64,000 bases of DNA, from NCBI GenBank assembly GCA_047967505.1, contig CM106539.1. The stretch is one strand, 5' to 3'. Made by a program: the position numbers and the translations under genes. Source of the DNA: Dipteris shenzhenensis. Lineage: Eukaryota > Polypodiophyta > Polypodiopsida > Gleicheniales. Of this stretch, positions 31,291-43,737 are shown one piece after another; position 1 is the stretch's first letter; every line of letters begins with the position of its first letter. The notes under the pieces were generated by a model. That model made no database searches. It was given only the letters and a program-made list of their open reading frames with translations, and was not told the DNA's origin.

Positions 31291-31619
31291 GTTGAGAGAT
31301 AAGGTGCCATGAGCACATAGATTAAAAGGCAAAGGTATGAGTAAAGGGCAAGCTACCACATGGCATGGAGAAGATATCCCACACATGAGCAAGCAAATGG
31401 ATGTAAGTACCCTCACCTATAAAAGGGAGGTTCATTTGAAGTAATATCAATCAAGCACTTTGCACTATCTCAAGATTCTCTTTATGAGTCCAAGCTAATC
31501 TATCTTGGAACCTAATTGACTTGAGGTACATGTTATGAGCACTCTCTTCATCATGTTTCTACACAGGTTCCATCCACCTTAGAGTGCTCCATAGATCCTG
31601 AGGCACGCATGTTTTAACA
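31291..31619 (+). repeat. 5' LTR with TATA box
   Basis: Starts TGTTGAGAG and ends TTTTAACA. A TATAAAAG box lies at about 31418-31425, in the usual position for the LTR promoter, with transcription expected a few tens of bases downstream. Confidence 0.9.
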
Positions 31620-31631
31620 TGGTATCAGAGC
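31620..31631 (+). other. tRNA-Met primer-binding site
   Basis: TGGTATCAGAGC, identical to the site used by many plant copia elements, starting at the first base after the LTR. Confidence 0.9.
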
Positions 31632-33234
31632 ATAGGTTTAGCTCTCCTAGTTTAGCTCATTATTAGTTCACTAGGATTGCTCCCATTCCTAGATTAGCTT
31701 CAGAATGTAAGATTAGTTTTAGATTTAGAGAGTTCTTTAGAGTGTTTCTTGAGTTGTGAGAGAGATCTAGATTCATTCTTCTTGTGAAAGAATTCGGTCC
31801 ATTGGGTGTTTGAGAGAGAGAGAGATTATCCTTGTTTAATTTTGGTGAAGTATGAGAGAATGTGAGTGGTTCGTGAGCATTCTGTTGTGAGTATTGTGAG
31901 TTATCAGAGAGCTTGGCTCTCCCTTCTCTGAGTGTGGCTGCCGACTCTATCAACAAGCCTCTACAACGAACAAGCTCCATGGTTCTTGCAAACTCCCACA
32001 AGTGGCATGCAATAGTCAAAGCTTCAACACCTGAGCAAACAAGCGACGGCACATGGGCAACTCAACACAGAAGCGACTATAGCCTGCACAGCAAAGAAAA
32101 ACCAAGCAAGTAACACCCTACAACTGCAACCGTCCATGGTGACGGTGAGCTAAATGGCAGCAGTAGTAGCCACGACTCCAGCTAGACGAGCCGTCATTGC
32201 CATCGCTTACAGGCTACCTACACGTAACACGACCTCCAACCGTGACTCCTTCTACAAATCTCAACAACAACTCCAAAGCCCTCCAACAATGGCTACTCCC
32301 GACGCCTTCATCTACAACAAGTCCAAGGCTCCAAGATCTCCAACTCTCCAGTGTAGCACCCGCATCTCCGTAGTCTATACGCAACTAATGGACAGCTACT
32401 CTCCATCACCATCTTAGTGCAAGGCCTCAATGCAATAGCAAAGCAGCATACTATTCGTTTGCGCACATCGAGCTCTAACAAACCCGCCACATCTCCATCG
32501 ATGCACTGACAAAACAGGGGAAGCCCATATTGCATAGTTTTCTACAAAGTCTCCTAAAGTTCCCCAAAATTGACATGTGGCAAAGATAAAACTTAACCAC
32601 AACCAGGAGTGGTTCAAATAGTAGGGTGAAGTTCAGTTACTTGGACCATAGTTAGGTTTGTTTGAACTTTGGGTTAATTCAATTTGGTTAAAAGTGTGCC
32701 ATGTGGCATAGGGCTACCTTAGCACAGCAAACCCTTGCCAAGCACAATTTGTAAGCTGCATGTGAGTAGCCTCTGCCACATCATCAAGGCCCCCTCTTCT
32801 TCACAAAAGCTTCGACAAAGCATAACTTCCAATCCAGAAAGAATTTGAACACGCTCCAAAAAGGAAAAGTGATCGTCTTTTCAAGCTCTACGCGTTATCA
32901 AGTCAAATTCATTGTTAGCAATTAGACACTGCCAATATTGAAAGAAATCAATTGGTAAGACCTTTGCAACAAATGACAAAGCAACGCATGAATGCACAAA
33001 GCATGCCAAAAACACAAGTGCAAGAGATGACCATAGCACGAAGCATGGCATCCACACATAAAGCATCAAGGCATAGGAAGAACAAAGCATCATGCATGAA
33101 GCAACACAAGGAAGAAGATTGTAGATTGCAGAACCAGTAGGTCAACTACATGAAATCATCATCAAGCCATGAGCAGAATGACAGGAACAAAATGTATTGA
33201 GAAACAAAAACCTTGCCAACCTTGCCTATATTTT

Positions 33235-33410
33235 GTAAATCAAGCCTGCTGGCCACCTAAGAGTAGCTATGAAAGCACCCAAGGGAGGTATTGACATGTA
33301 AACCACACTTTACCACCTTAAGTAGCAATGCATGCACTAAGGGGAGGTGATGGAATGTAACTCACATCTGACCACCTTGCAGTAGCAAGGATTATGGCAC
33401 CAAGGGGAGG
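33235..33410 (+). repeat. Three tandem copies of a ~60-bp unit ending in the polypurine tract
   Basis: Three consecutive diverged units share 'ccacct...agtagc.a', then a GCAC(C/T)AAGGGGAGGT-like core, then 'T.TTGA'. The cores are cccaagggaggt (about 33281), ctaaggggaggt (about 33338) and ccaaggggaggt (about 33400). The last one is the real polypurine tract directly before the 3' LTR. Confidence 0.75.
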
Positions 33411-33739
33411 TGTTGAGAGATATGGTGCCATGAGCACATAGATTAAAAGGCAAAGGTATGAGTAAAGGGCAAGCTGCCACATGGCATGGAGAAGATATCC
33501 CACATGTGAGCAAGCAAATGGATGTAAGTACCCTCACCTATAAAAGGGAGGTTCATTTGAAGTAATACCAATCAAGCACTTTGCACTATCTCAAGATTTT
33601 CTTTATGAGTCCAAGCTAATCTATCTTGGAACCTAATTGACTTGAGGTACATGTCATGAGCACTCTCTTCATCATGTTTCCACATAGGTTCCATCCACCT
33701 TAGAGTGCTCCATAGATCCTGAGGCACAATGTTTTAACA
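33411..33739 (+). repeat. 3' LTR
   Basis: Same termini and length as the 5' LTR, with TATAAAAG at about 33539-33546, followed by the GATCA target duplication. Confidence 0.9.
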
Positions 33740-33744
33740 GATCA

Positions 33745-34754
33745 AGCATTGGAATGAAATTTTAGAATGATGATAAGAGAGAGGTCATTACTTGACACTC
33801 CGACTTTTGAATTTCCTTCCAATAGGTTCTTGTACTAGTAGGGGATTTTAACATTGCTACCCTTCAATCATCTCGAAATCAAGACAATGAAGAGCAAGCA
33901 GGCCTTAAATCAAGAACCAAAACAAGACTCTCCGAACTCGGGAGCTCAATCAGACAATGATTCAAACTTTTGTGCACTACAGGGAATCGATTACGCGTAT
34001 ATATAGTCGAAAGCACATACAATATTAAGTCAGGTAGTCATCGAGGACATAATGATCGTAGCTTTTGCCAGGGAAATCTCCAATCCAGGTAAATGGTCAA
34101 GCACCGTACATAATCATGCTTCCTTTTACTTGCTTCGACTAGTTCTTGAAAGCATTTTCAAACCAACTCAATCGCTCTTGTTAGCAGTTCGCTAGCATGC
34201 ACCTTCATTTACATCGACGCAATGGACTGGATCTCACTTGCAAATCTAGGTGCCAACATTGAAAGAGGGAAGCCTCATTGGACTTGCCGTGTGATGTTGG
34301 AGTCCCTTTTGGGATTCATAGCATGTGAGGAAGTCCACTTTGATTGTTAGCCAACAATGCTCTCAAGCGGCCATCAAGCGCAGTCACCCACAAACTTGAG
34401 CAACATCTTAGCTTCCCAAGAGATCTCTGGCACTAGTATTTGACCTGAGAGATGAATCGATGGCTCCTCCACTATGCGGCACCATTATTAGCATATGGAT
34501 CACAGTGCAGAGTGCAAAGGAATGGTTAGAAGATAGGCAAAAGCCCTTCATGCTTATATAGAGAATCTGATGGCTTGTCATCCGCATTACTCTCAATGCC
34601 GAATAATTCAAGAGTGCTCCTTGGCGACCCTTGATCATGGCAGACAGGAGAATCATTGTTGCTTTTCAATTGCATGTTAATGAAGGGATGCTAGAGAAGC
34701 TAGGCCATCGTCCATTGAGCCCTAGGATCTCGCAAGCCTTAGGAGAGAGAGACT
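33745..34754. other. No gene recognised
   Basis: Unique-looking sequence with short frames only. Nothing identifiable on either strand. Confidence 0.5.
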
Positions 34755-35280
34755 CTGGCAACTATGAATCGCACTCTGGGGCCTTCCTTTTTTGCAGGAA
34801 TTCCAATGAGTAACCTGACATGCCTTACCTGAGAATAAGCCCAAAAAGGCAGTGATTCTGACAAACAAGTAGAAGGTGCCTACACGGGTGCACCTTGGCG
34901 ATGCTGAGGAAGGTGAGGCCCATCACCAGAGACACCACGAGTCGTGTATCCAAATCTGATGCACGTGAGGGAGGGTCATAAAGTCTAGCATTTATGCTTT
35001 ACTTAATTGAGATTCAAGGAACCTATATGACAACGAATAAAATAGGAGAATTGTGAACTGTGGCAACTATGAATCTCACTCTAGGGCCTTCCTTTTTTGC
35101 AAGAATGTCAGTGCGTAATCTAACATGCCTTACCTTAGAATAAGCCCAACAAGGTGGTGATTCCGACAAACCTGCCTACAGGGGTGATCACATGTGAGAG
35201 AGGGTCACAAAGTCTAGCATTTGTGCTTTACTTAATTAAGATTCAAGGAACCTATATGACAGTGAATAAAATAGGAGAAC
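34755..35280. repeat. Tandem duplication, units of about 300 and 225 bp
   Basis: Both units run from 'ggcaactatgaatc.cactc' through 'gggccttccttttttgca' and 'catgccttacct.agaataa' to 'gcaaggaacctatatgaca' -type sequence and 'aataaaataggagaa'. The second lacks about 75 bp from the middle. No coding content seen. Confidence 0.8.
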
Positions 35281-37150
35281 CGAGTTAGCTCAGATGAGAT
35301 CTTCCACCTATATCGCATCAAGTGAGTAGCTTGTCAAGCTTGTCATGTGAATTCTCCATCACGTGCCAACTCTTGATTCCCAGAAGGACTCGATACATTT
35401 GGAAGTGCGACTAAGACGCACATCCGAATTTCTATAATGCTAAAACTTCCACCAACAAGATTGATCCCATTGTCGTTGCATTGTTTAGGTTGTTCTTAAT
35501 AATATTTAAAGTTAAGTCATGTGACAATGGGAAAGCTATGTAGATTTAAACATTGACATATCAGATGGCAATCACAAGAAATTCCCTATTGTTAGAAGGT
35601 GCTATTGTAATGGACTTAGGGTGTGGAACATGCATATTGAGGTGTGAAATATTTGGCCCTTTCATCATGTTTCTTTGGTACACTGGACATGTGAAGATTG
35701 GGAGAATTGGCCCCAGGCTACTTTCTCACCTTGATGGTTCCAGTTTCTTTGTGGCAAAGCTGGAGCAAAGAAAGCATTAGCAGCCACTCGTGGTGATTTT
35801 ACTGGTGTACGACTATGATTACGACTATTGACATCCAAGTAATATGCTAATATCTTATCCATTCGCAAGACTTATTCTCGACATTATCTCAGCACCCAAG
35901 AAAGGGCCCGTTCCCTCAGATTATAACTCTTTGGGGAAGGAAGTGCGCTGCCTCCCCATCCACACTATATGTGGTTATAATAATTATATATTATATATTA
36001 TCATACAAATATTTTAAATTTCTTGTCCATTCAAAATTGCTTATTTTTAACCTGAATTCTTACAACATTCCTCTCTTTTGATGCATGTTATCAATGCGAG
36101 GGAGCAATTGGATGCAAGATCAAAAGATATCGGCACCTTTATTCATATGATTGTAGTCCATGTGACAATATTGTATAGACTGTAGCAGGATCAACTATTG
36201 TAATTGCCTTATTTCAAACTTCAACTTTCAAAATGAAATCGATAATAAATCACCACCCCTGACATTTGCAGGAAGGATCGGGTCCTAACGGACCCTATGT
36301 CGTGTCTCATGTCCACATCCTTACTCATTCGCTTTTTTCCTTTAAAAATCTGATAAAATGCTAGGATTTAGGTTTAATTTCGAGATAGTGATTATGATGG
36401 AAAGGGTGCCTGCCGCAAATCTAGTTTATTTCATGAAAATTAGAATTGCACTTGTTGTCCCTTCTTTGTAGTCGAGTTGCCAGCCACGTGTCCTCTCGTT
36501 CTCTCTCTCTCTCAACTTGAAGCTAAATTTCTATTTATGACCCCATCATTTTCTCCCCCTTTCTCTCTCTCTCTTCTTCTTCTGGTGCTTCTTCTTCTTC
36601 TCACCTTTCAATTTGCCCTGCCAGGCCTCTTGAATGTATTCAACTGGTTTAAAACCCACATTGAGAAGCTGCTATGTAATGGGGTGTGCCCACCATTCCA
36701 AACTACTTAGGGTTGTACTTGGGCATCCTTTGGTGGTGTGTAAACATCAGGACGTGTGGGTTGTCACGGAGTAGAGCCTTCCCCGCCTTAATCTACTCTT
36801 CTACTCTAAGCAAAGGTTTCAACATGGCATCCAAACAGCTAGCCATGTGGCACACTCTCAACTCCTCTCCTCTCTGCCACATGGCATGCTCTCAGATCCT
36901 CTCCATGCACTTTTAGCTCCTCTCCTCCCCTTCGTTCTCACCTCCCCTTTGTTACACGAAAGAAAGAAAGAAAGAAAGCTACGTCACCTCGCTTTCCCTC
37001 CGTTAACAAGAAAGAAAGCTACGTCCTTAGGTGAAGCTGGACTTTTCGTCTTTGAAGACGGATGTGATTCCTCTTGACACTTTTTGTCTTGCCTTCCATA
37101 CATTCGAATAGACTTGCAAGGCACTGATCTTGCTGGGATCAAGGAACTAA
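35281..37150. other. No gene recognised; AT-rich and simple-sequence stretches
   Basis: Includes an AT-rich stretch near 35970-36060, CT-rich tracts near 36500-36600 and a (GAAA)5 microsatellite near 36957-36976. Short frames show no family signature. Confidence 0.5.
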
Positions 37151-37206
37151 CGAGCAGTCCAAGGGAGATGACAAGCGATCCAAGGGAGTTGACGAGCAAT
37201 CTAAGG
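37151..37206. repeat. 21-bp tandem repeat, about 2.7 units
   Basis: Units of the form cgagcagtccaagggagatga / caagcgatccaagggagttga / cgagcaatctaagg lie end to end. Confidence 0.7.
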
Positions 37207-38610
37207 TAAGTCTCGATGTCTTGCATTACCTTGCATGCATTAAGAGATCTAGACCCATCTTCTTTTGCCTCCCTCCCTTTCCTCATCTTCTCCTCCACTA
37301 GCTTGCCCTTCTACTCCATGACCTCACTCTTATCCTCCACTAGCTTACCCTTCCCCTCCATTAGCTCATCCTTCTCCTCCACCCTTGCCCACCCTTGTTG
37401 TCGACAAAGTTGAGGATCACCCTCACCACCCAGCCCATTTTGCCCTGCCTCTATTCGAACTCCCATGCTACTATACTTCCTCCATTCGAACTCCCATGCT
37501 ACTATATCTCTTCCTCCCCCTCCTCATTGCATTTTCATTTCTCCCACACCCCTCCACCAGAGCAGGCTATCTCATCTGAGTCTAGCCTTCCTCCTTGTTT
37601 GTAGGCTCAAGATGAGACTGCTTTAGGGCAAACACATGAGTCTTGCTTTATTTTTCGAACTCCAGGCCTAAAGCCTCATCTAGGATAGATCCTCCCATGG
37701 GAGTCTTAGTGGTTGGGGCCTTGGAACTATCTTGATGTCCCAAATGACCATCCTATTGCTCGAGAGATGTCAATCTTGATTTTGGATCCCAAAAACTGGA
37801 TTCTATTAGCACAACTGGGAGCGCATACCATCTTTTTGGGGATTCAACTTTGCATCTATAGGAGAGGAGTAGTAGACCCCCATACTCTTTCATTAGATGT
37901 TCATGATGATGGAGTGGCTAAGCTCATAGGGGAAGGAATATAGATCAGAGATAAACACACTGATACTTTCCAACTTGCTTTGTCTCAAGACAAATAATGT
38001 CTAGATGTTGTAGTGGCAATGATCCACTAAGGACTTGAGTAGTAGAGCAAGTCACACACTAGCCACTGCACAAGTGCACCTACCAATTAGGCATGGGACA
38101 TGTTTTTAGAGGATGCAGTGCGCATGAAAGGTGGCAATAGGGCCAGTCATGTTTTTGGTATGCTGCTACATGCACATGGATTATTCACCTTCCAAGTCTC
38201 CTCCAAAACCATTATTTCCATGATTGTTACATAGGCTTCCTTGCATAGGGATGCCTTGTTTGCCACCTCTCCCCTCCACAAGTTGGACCATGGTGAATTT
38301 GAATGTCACGGCATTCATGATCATGCATATCAACAACTGTACAAAGTAAATTCTTTGTTGGGAGCTATAGAGGACTATTGTGGGACGATAGGTAGATATA
38401 TTTTTAATTTAGAAGCTTATCTTCTCTACCACAGACACCAAAAGACATTGACATGTCCTCTCAATGTGAAAATAAAAGGTTTGGTCTTGAGAAGTGGTTA
38501 GAAGCAGGGATGCTTGCATTTTAGTAGCCTGATCTTTGGCCCAATATGTGTTTGATCAAGGAGAGCTTATAGGGTGGGTGGTATGGATTGGCCTAAAGAT
38601 ATGCCAAGGG
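37207..38610. other. No gene recognised; partly open plus-strand frames
   Basis: The plus-strand frames 37713-37943 and 38241-38501 look somewhat protein-like (for example EMSILILDPKNWILLAQLGA), but several TAG/TGA stops lie between them and no family could be named. They may be a decayed transposon ORF. CT-rich sequence dominates 37260-37560. Confidence 0.3.
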
Positions 38611-38755
38611 TTGAACATTTACCCTCTTGCTTGTTAGTAGTAGTGACTGTAGGATCAAGCTCTTGAACATTTATCCCCCTGCTTGTCAGTAGTAGTGACT
38701 TTAAGATCAAGATCTTTGAAAATTTATCCCCCTACTTGTCAAAAGTAATGACTCT
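38611..38755. repeat. Three tandem copies of a 52-53 bp unit
   Basis: Units start 'ttgaacatttaccctcttgc' (38611), 'ttgaacatttatccccctgc' (38663) and 'ttgaaaatttatccccctac' (38716), each followed by 'ttgt.a...agtaatgact'-type sequence. The third is partial. Confidence 0.8.
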
Positions 38756-41700
38756 CTTTTTGGTCAGTTTACAAAGAGCCTTCTTGGTGTTAAATCTTAG
38801 ATTATTGGGGGGAGACCTGAATAATCTAGAGTTTGAGGAAGCTAAGTAGGGTAGAGCTTCCTTCTCAGTGATGCTTCCTACTAAGCACGATACTTAGGTG
38901 TAGTGATCCTAAAGAGAGGCAAAGTTCCATAGACCCTAGGCAAAGTCTCCACTATTTCTTCAAATAGTTGCAGCATGATGGATCGCTAGAGAGATTTTGC
39001 AAATTTTACATGGGGGATTATGTGATGTAAAGAGGGGCAGGGTTACTTTGGTAGGGATGATGATGTCAAATCACCCCTCAATCATGATGCACTTAAAGCA
39101 ACCCCCTCATCGAATCTTGCCCAAGGTCTACATTCCCAATGCTTTTCCAGAGGAGGTGTGATAAGTCATAGCAATGATCTAGAATCAAATGGGGGTCTAC
39201 ATTCCAAATTCTTTTTTAGAGGAGAGGAGAAGGTGCGACGGGCCATAGCAATGATGTGGCAGCAACCAAAGGACCTGTTGGGTAGTAGATGCAATTTAGA
39301 GGAGTATCTGAGGTGCTTAAGGCACATGCACTATTTCTATCCTTCAAAAGTGGGAGAGAGCATTGAAATTTGATATGCAATTTGGCTTCCATAGAGTGCC
39401 CTAGCGATGAGCAAAAGCCAACTTGTTAATGGATCATTGGCTATATGAGAGCATGCAACTAGACCTCCAGGACTTATAGGGCTGAGTTCTTCTATCACTA
39501 TTGCAAGGCATGCTAGGTCTACCAAGGGACAAGGCCAGGCAATTCTTCTAGACCATCGGTCATCGCTTGGTAGGGACGTAGTTATAGAAGTTGCAAGATG
39601 AGAGTGGCCAGATGCACTCAGGCCCTCAAGAGATCCTAGAGATGAGCATTGGATTCTATCAATAGTTGTTTTAGTAGTCTCCCTAGCTTTTTGTTGCTTA
39701 GGAGTCCAGCTGGAGACTCATTTTGAAAGTGGTCTCTCTGAGCATGAGCAAGTAGGTAGAACTCCTAAACGCCCTCAAGGCCCTCCCTTTGTAGAAGCTC
39801 CCTCACAAGGATATATTAACACTATATTTCTTTATGGAACATTTATTTCATTAATTTTGGATGATTTTTTCCTATTTGGATTGCTAAAAAATCATTTTAC
39901 TTTCTAAAAACATCCTTTCGAAATCAAAAGTTCACTTTTTGGCATGGTCCATTTCACATAAAAAGTTTATTTACTCACGCTATAACTTTGCACTAATAAA
40001 TAGGAAATATAAATCATACCTTGGTTTTATCTAAATATAATAATAAATCAAATAAATTAAAATATTTAAAACCTAGGAAAAATTAATCACTCTTTTTTTT
40101 AAATAAATAACAAACAAGTAACAATTGCATGCATAATTTGCCATTGTTTTTCTTTTTTCCCCCTCCTACTTTCATTATTTCTTTTTTTTCTCTTTTGTCC
40201 TTTTGTTTCTCCTCCTCTTTTTTCTCCGTGGAGAATATCCTCTTTGAATTTAGTCTTCATTGCAGAGAAACAATGACACTCAAAATATGCACAAATTGGA
40301 AACCTTTAAACATAAAAGTAACACAAAAGACTCACTCGTGTTTCAAAGAATATCAATAGCTATGCTTGTAATGATATAGTATCATTCTATGAGCATTTGC
40401 ACTTAATGAGTTTTTGTAAAAGAGATTTCAAATGCTCGAGGCGGCGAGCATTTACACTTAGACGTGGAAGCAATGATTCAAATTCATTTCCAAAGTCTAG
40501 AGTTAGATGCAAGTCGTTTTCGACATCTGGCCAAAACAAAGTGCATTCTTAACATTTATTTTTTGCATTTGATCAAGGTATTCAATCAATCCAAGTGTCT
40601 TTTCAATTACCACTTCATTGTGTGCCTGCCCAGAATGGAACTTTTGCCATCTTATCCTTTTTGTATCTAATAAATGATTGTAAACCATCTATTTCATGCT
40701 TAGATTTGTCGTTAGATTCTTGTATAGGAGCCCATTTTGGTTGCATTTCCTTACTTCAAATTTGACTATAAGCATCTTCAAGTTCCCATTTTGTGTCAAT
40801 AGAGTAGTAATTCCATTGGATCACTAGTTTTTCATCCTTCATGAAAAAGCAAAAGTAATGAGGATTGCTTTGTAGAGGTCACCGCCACAGAGAAGCACAT
40901 CCACACCACCAAAGGGCTAGTCGTGTTTGTGCTTTATTTTGCACACAAAGGGTGACGAAAAAAATGCATGGTGTGACAAACCAAAGTTGCCATGTCTCAA
41001 AGACCACGGCAGCCACAAACAAAGGCAACCAGCCCCACTAGTGCAAATGGTTGACCCTGACAAGAAGCCACACTTATTTTTGCCACGAATTATGGCACTA
41101 CATGGTAGTTCAAAATTTTTCTAGAGCCCAGTTGTCGCCATGTGTCGATTGTGCAAGAGACATTCAACCACCGAGACCTGCACAAGTCCACAGATTGTTG
41201 TCTACTTTGATACCATGTCAAGCTAAAGAGGACGCCATGGGTCGATGGGCGGACACAAGGTACGGGGGTCCGAAGCCCCCACCCCATATCCATGTCAAAG
41301 CCCTCTTCCACTCCCAAAAGAGATGGCAGGATGTGAGAGAGGGGTCTAGACTCCTCAATATATGCAAGGATCGTAAATATCCCTTATTACTTATGGGATT
41401 GAAGGAGCTACTCGCTATCTAAATTGCTAAAGCTTGAAGTCATCTCTCATGTGCATTATAGTCCAAGTCTAATTAGGGGAGCCATGTGTTGTGTTGCTAG
41501 TCGCATTTGCTTGATTTTGAGCCGTCAAAGCATCACCTTAGCTGTTTGCAGCTGCTTCTAGTAGGAGTGCTCATTTTCTTTGTAGTTGTAGATAGTTGTT
41601 GAAGTAGGTTGCTAGCTTGTTTGACACTGTAGATTGATTGGTTGCGTGTATAGCTTGTAGCTATTCATCTTGCTTATGTTGCTTTTTCTTGTTGTATAAG

Positions 41701-42195
41701 TTACATGACTATTTTTTGTTAGTTTCTGTGGTCAAGCGCTTATGGCTAGAGAATGCATTGTGCTCATGGGATTTGTTGCATTGTCTTTGCCTTAGTTTGC
41801 TTTTCCTATTGTTGCTAAGTGTCCTTCTGCTTGCTTGTTGTGTCTTTACTTAAGGTCGATGTGCCTGGCTGTGTATGTTTTTAGGCTGCCTTTTCTCAAA
41901 GTAGGCTAGGAGTAGAAGATAGATTTCTCTCTCTCAAAATTTTCTCTCTCAGAAACTAGATAGGATATACCTCTCTCTCCCTCTAAGGAGAATCACCATC
42001 CCTCTAAAGAAAAGAATGCTCCTTATTCTCTCCCTCAATGGAGTCTCACAATTAAAGTACTCTCACAATGGAAGGTCTCCCCCAATGAACTCTCAATGGA
42101 TGATGGAAATGTCTCAGATGAAGAAAGGAAATACTCACAATCTCAATCTCTCTCATTCTCAACAACAAGGATATTTCCTTAACAGCAGGCACAAC
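38756..42195. other. No gene recognised
   Basis: Many short frames on both strands and AT-rich sequence near 39820-40130. The end (41930-42190) is rich in CTCTC and CTCAA, resembling the leader next to the LTR at 1.7 kb. A small inverted repeat (aatgctcg/cgagcatt) lies at about 40430-40455, with little else. Confidence 0.45.
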
Positions 42196-42394
42196 CATGC
42201 TTTGATACCCCACGAACAAATATGAAGAGGAGGAGAGAGGACATAGCTAGAGATCACGCCACAAATGACTAACTGTACACTATATTAGTTGAAAAGAATC
42301 AATATATACTAACCCCTTCAGGATTAGGGTTAGGGTTTCCAATCCTTATGCCCTTTTAGCACGCTTTATGTTATTGCTATGCACAATATTAACA
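42196..42394 (-). repeat. Probable copia-type LTR and primer site, related to the LTR at 1.7 kb
   Basis: On the minus strand a GGTATCAAAGC primer-site-like sequence lies near 42193-42206. To its right the sequence shares the 'taacccctt.aggattagggt'-type block with the LTR at 1716-1916 and ends in 'attaaca', so it would begin TGTTAAT on its own strand. The inner boundary is uncertain. Confidence 0.35.
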
Positions 42395-42542
42395 CAAGAT
42401 GTTGAGATGAATCCTCGACATACCATCTGGGCCAAGAGAATTTTCTTTAGTCATGGTCATGACAACAAAGCATATTTCATCCTCTGAGAAAGGCCTTGTA
42501 GTAGAATGGCTTCACATTGAGACACTATAGGAACAATATGTT

Positions 42543-42790
42543 CAAGGAACTAAGAGAGTTGTATATCAAAATCAGGAAGGGGATACGGCATACTCCCAAC
42601 AATACTGAGAGAGTTGTATATCATAATCAAGGAACTGAGAGAGTCATATATCATAATCAGGAAGGGGATGTAGCCTATTCCCAACAATACTAACAAATCA
42701 AGAGCTCAGAGAGTCATATATCATAATCAGGAATAGAGAGAGTCGTATATTGTAATTAGAAGGGATGCAGCCTATTCAGAACAATACTTA
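42543..42790. repeat. Complex tandem array of a short unit
   Basis: Motifs 'gagagagt.gtatatcataatcagg' and 'aaggggatg.agcctattcccaacaatact' alternate about four times with deletions between copies. The array has no coding capacity. Confidence 0.7.
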
Positions 42791-43299
42791 AAATGATGAG
42801 ATATAACTCGCACAATTCCACAATCATTAGTTACTTTTGTCTCGTGCCCATCGATAGTGAGACTGAAATGTTTCATGCATTCTTGTATCTTTGAATTAGT
42901 GAAAAAAGAACTCAGAGGTCCTATCACCCAAATCTTTTTTTTATCAAAGACCAGACTGAACACGAGCTCTTGCCAGCTTACAATGTTCTAAAGCATGAAT
43001 GTGGAACTCTGGAGTCCTCAGTAAAGGCGGTAAGTGCAGGTCAAGGTGTTATGTTGAATGGCCTTAAGAATACTATTTGTGAGGAATTTTCAGTAATCCT
43101 TCTCTTCTCATCTTCTTTCCTCCTCGTATTCCTTGCATGCCTGGAGTAATCCATCATAGACAATTCTCTCAACTTTGAATTGGGCTTGGGTCTGAGTATT
43201 CAAATGCCAAAACTTTACAATAGCTTGATCAAAGTCATGGCGGACAAAGTGACACATATGCAACTGATATAACGAAGTAGAATATTGAATTACGACCAA
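42772..43299 (-). pseudogene. Unassigned coding-like remnant, possibly LINE ORF2 linker
   Basis: Minus-strand frames 43108-43299 (FDQAIVKFWHLNTQTQAQFK) and 42772-42963 (IGPLSSFFTNSKIQECMKHF, then DGHETKVTNDCGIVRVISHH) read like protein. The second is faintly like the 'GD.NTKFFH..' linker between endonuclease and RT of L1 elements. The match is weak; a decayed host exon pair is an alternative. Confidence 0.2.
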
Positions 43300-43737
43300 A
43301 AATGTAAAATCAATCTAACCTTGTGGCGCTCCAAGAAGAGTTGACATGCCGAATATGCCACATAAATTTAGAGTAGATCCTGCATAGCTACTAGCACTGG
43401 AAAGTTGCCACCTCCTTGCTAAATGAACAGTGCTAAAAATATGTCCCTCTGCGTTCTAAAACCACCCCAATGGGAAATTTTCGATGGGCTTCAATAGCTT
43501 CCACCACTTCTCTCAGTTCAATGTTATGAATCAGCTGATCGAGGAGCGGAGCCTATATTAAGCCTGATAGTAAAAGTAGCTAAATCTCCCAGTCTAGAAT
43601 TCCAATGCTAGCCTAGAAACCTAAATTTCATAGATGTTGGGCTCGAGTTGTGATGTTAGGTTGGAGCTACAATGTTGGGCTAGAGATGCATGGGGCAGCA
43701 TGCCTACTAGTGGGGCTAGGAGAGTGTCATTAGCAAG

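Larger units (their letters stand above)
31291..33739 (+). mobile_element. Complete non-autonomous LTR retrotransposon (2449 bp)
   Basis: Both 329-bp LTRs are present (31291-31619 and 33411-33739), each TGTTGAGAG...TTTTAACA. They differ by about ten positions by eye. The element is flanked by a 5-bp target duplication, GATCA, at 31286-31290 and 33740-33744. A perfect TGGTATCAGAGC primer site abuts the 5' LTR, and a polypurine tract abuts the 3' LTR. The 1.79-kb interior has no gag, protease, integrase, RT or RNase H that I can recognise in any frame, so it must rely on enzymes from another element. The primer site and LTR style suggest copia parentage. It is larger than a classic TRIM. Confidence 0.9.

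Noticed and set aside
42305-42350. Telomere-like aggattagggttagggtttcc
   Set aside because: Only about two TTTAGGG-like units within an LTR-like segment shared with 1.8 kb. Not a telomere array.
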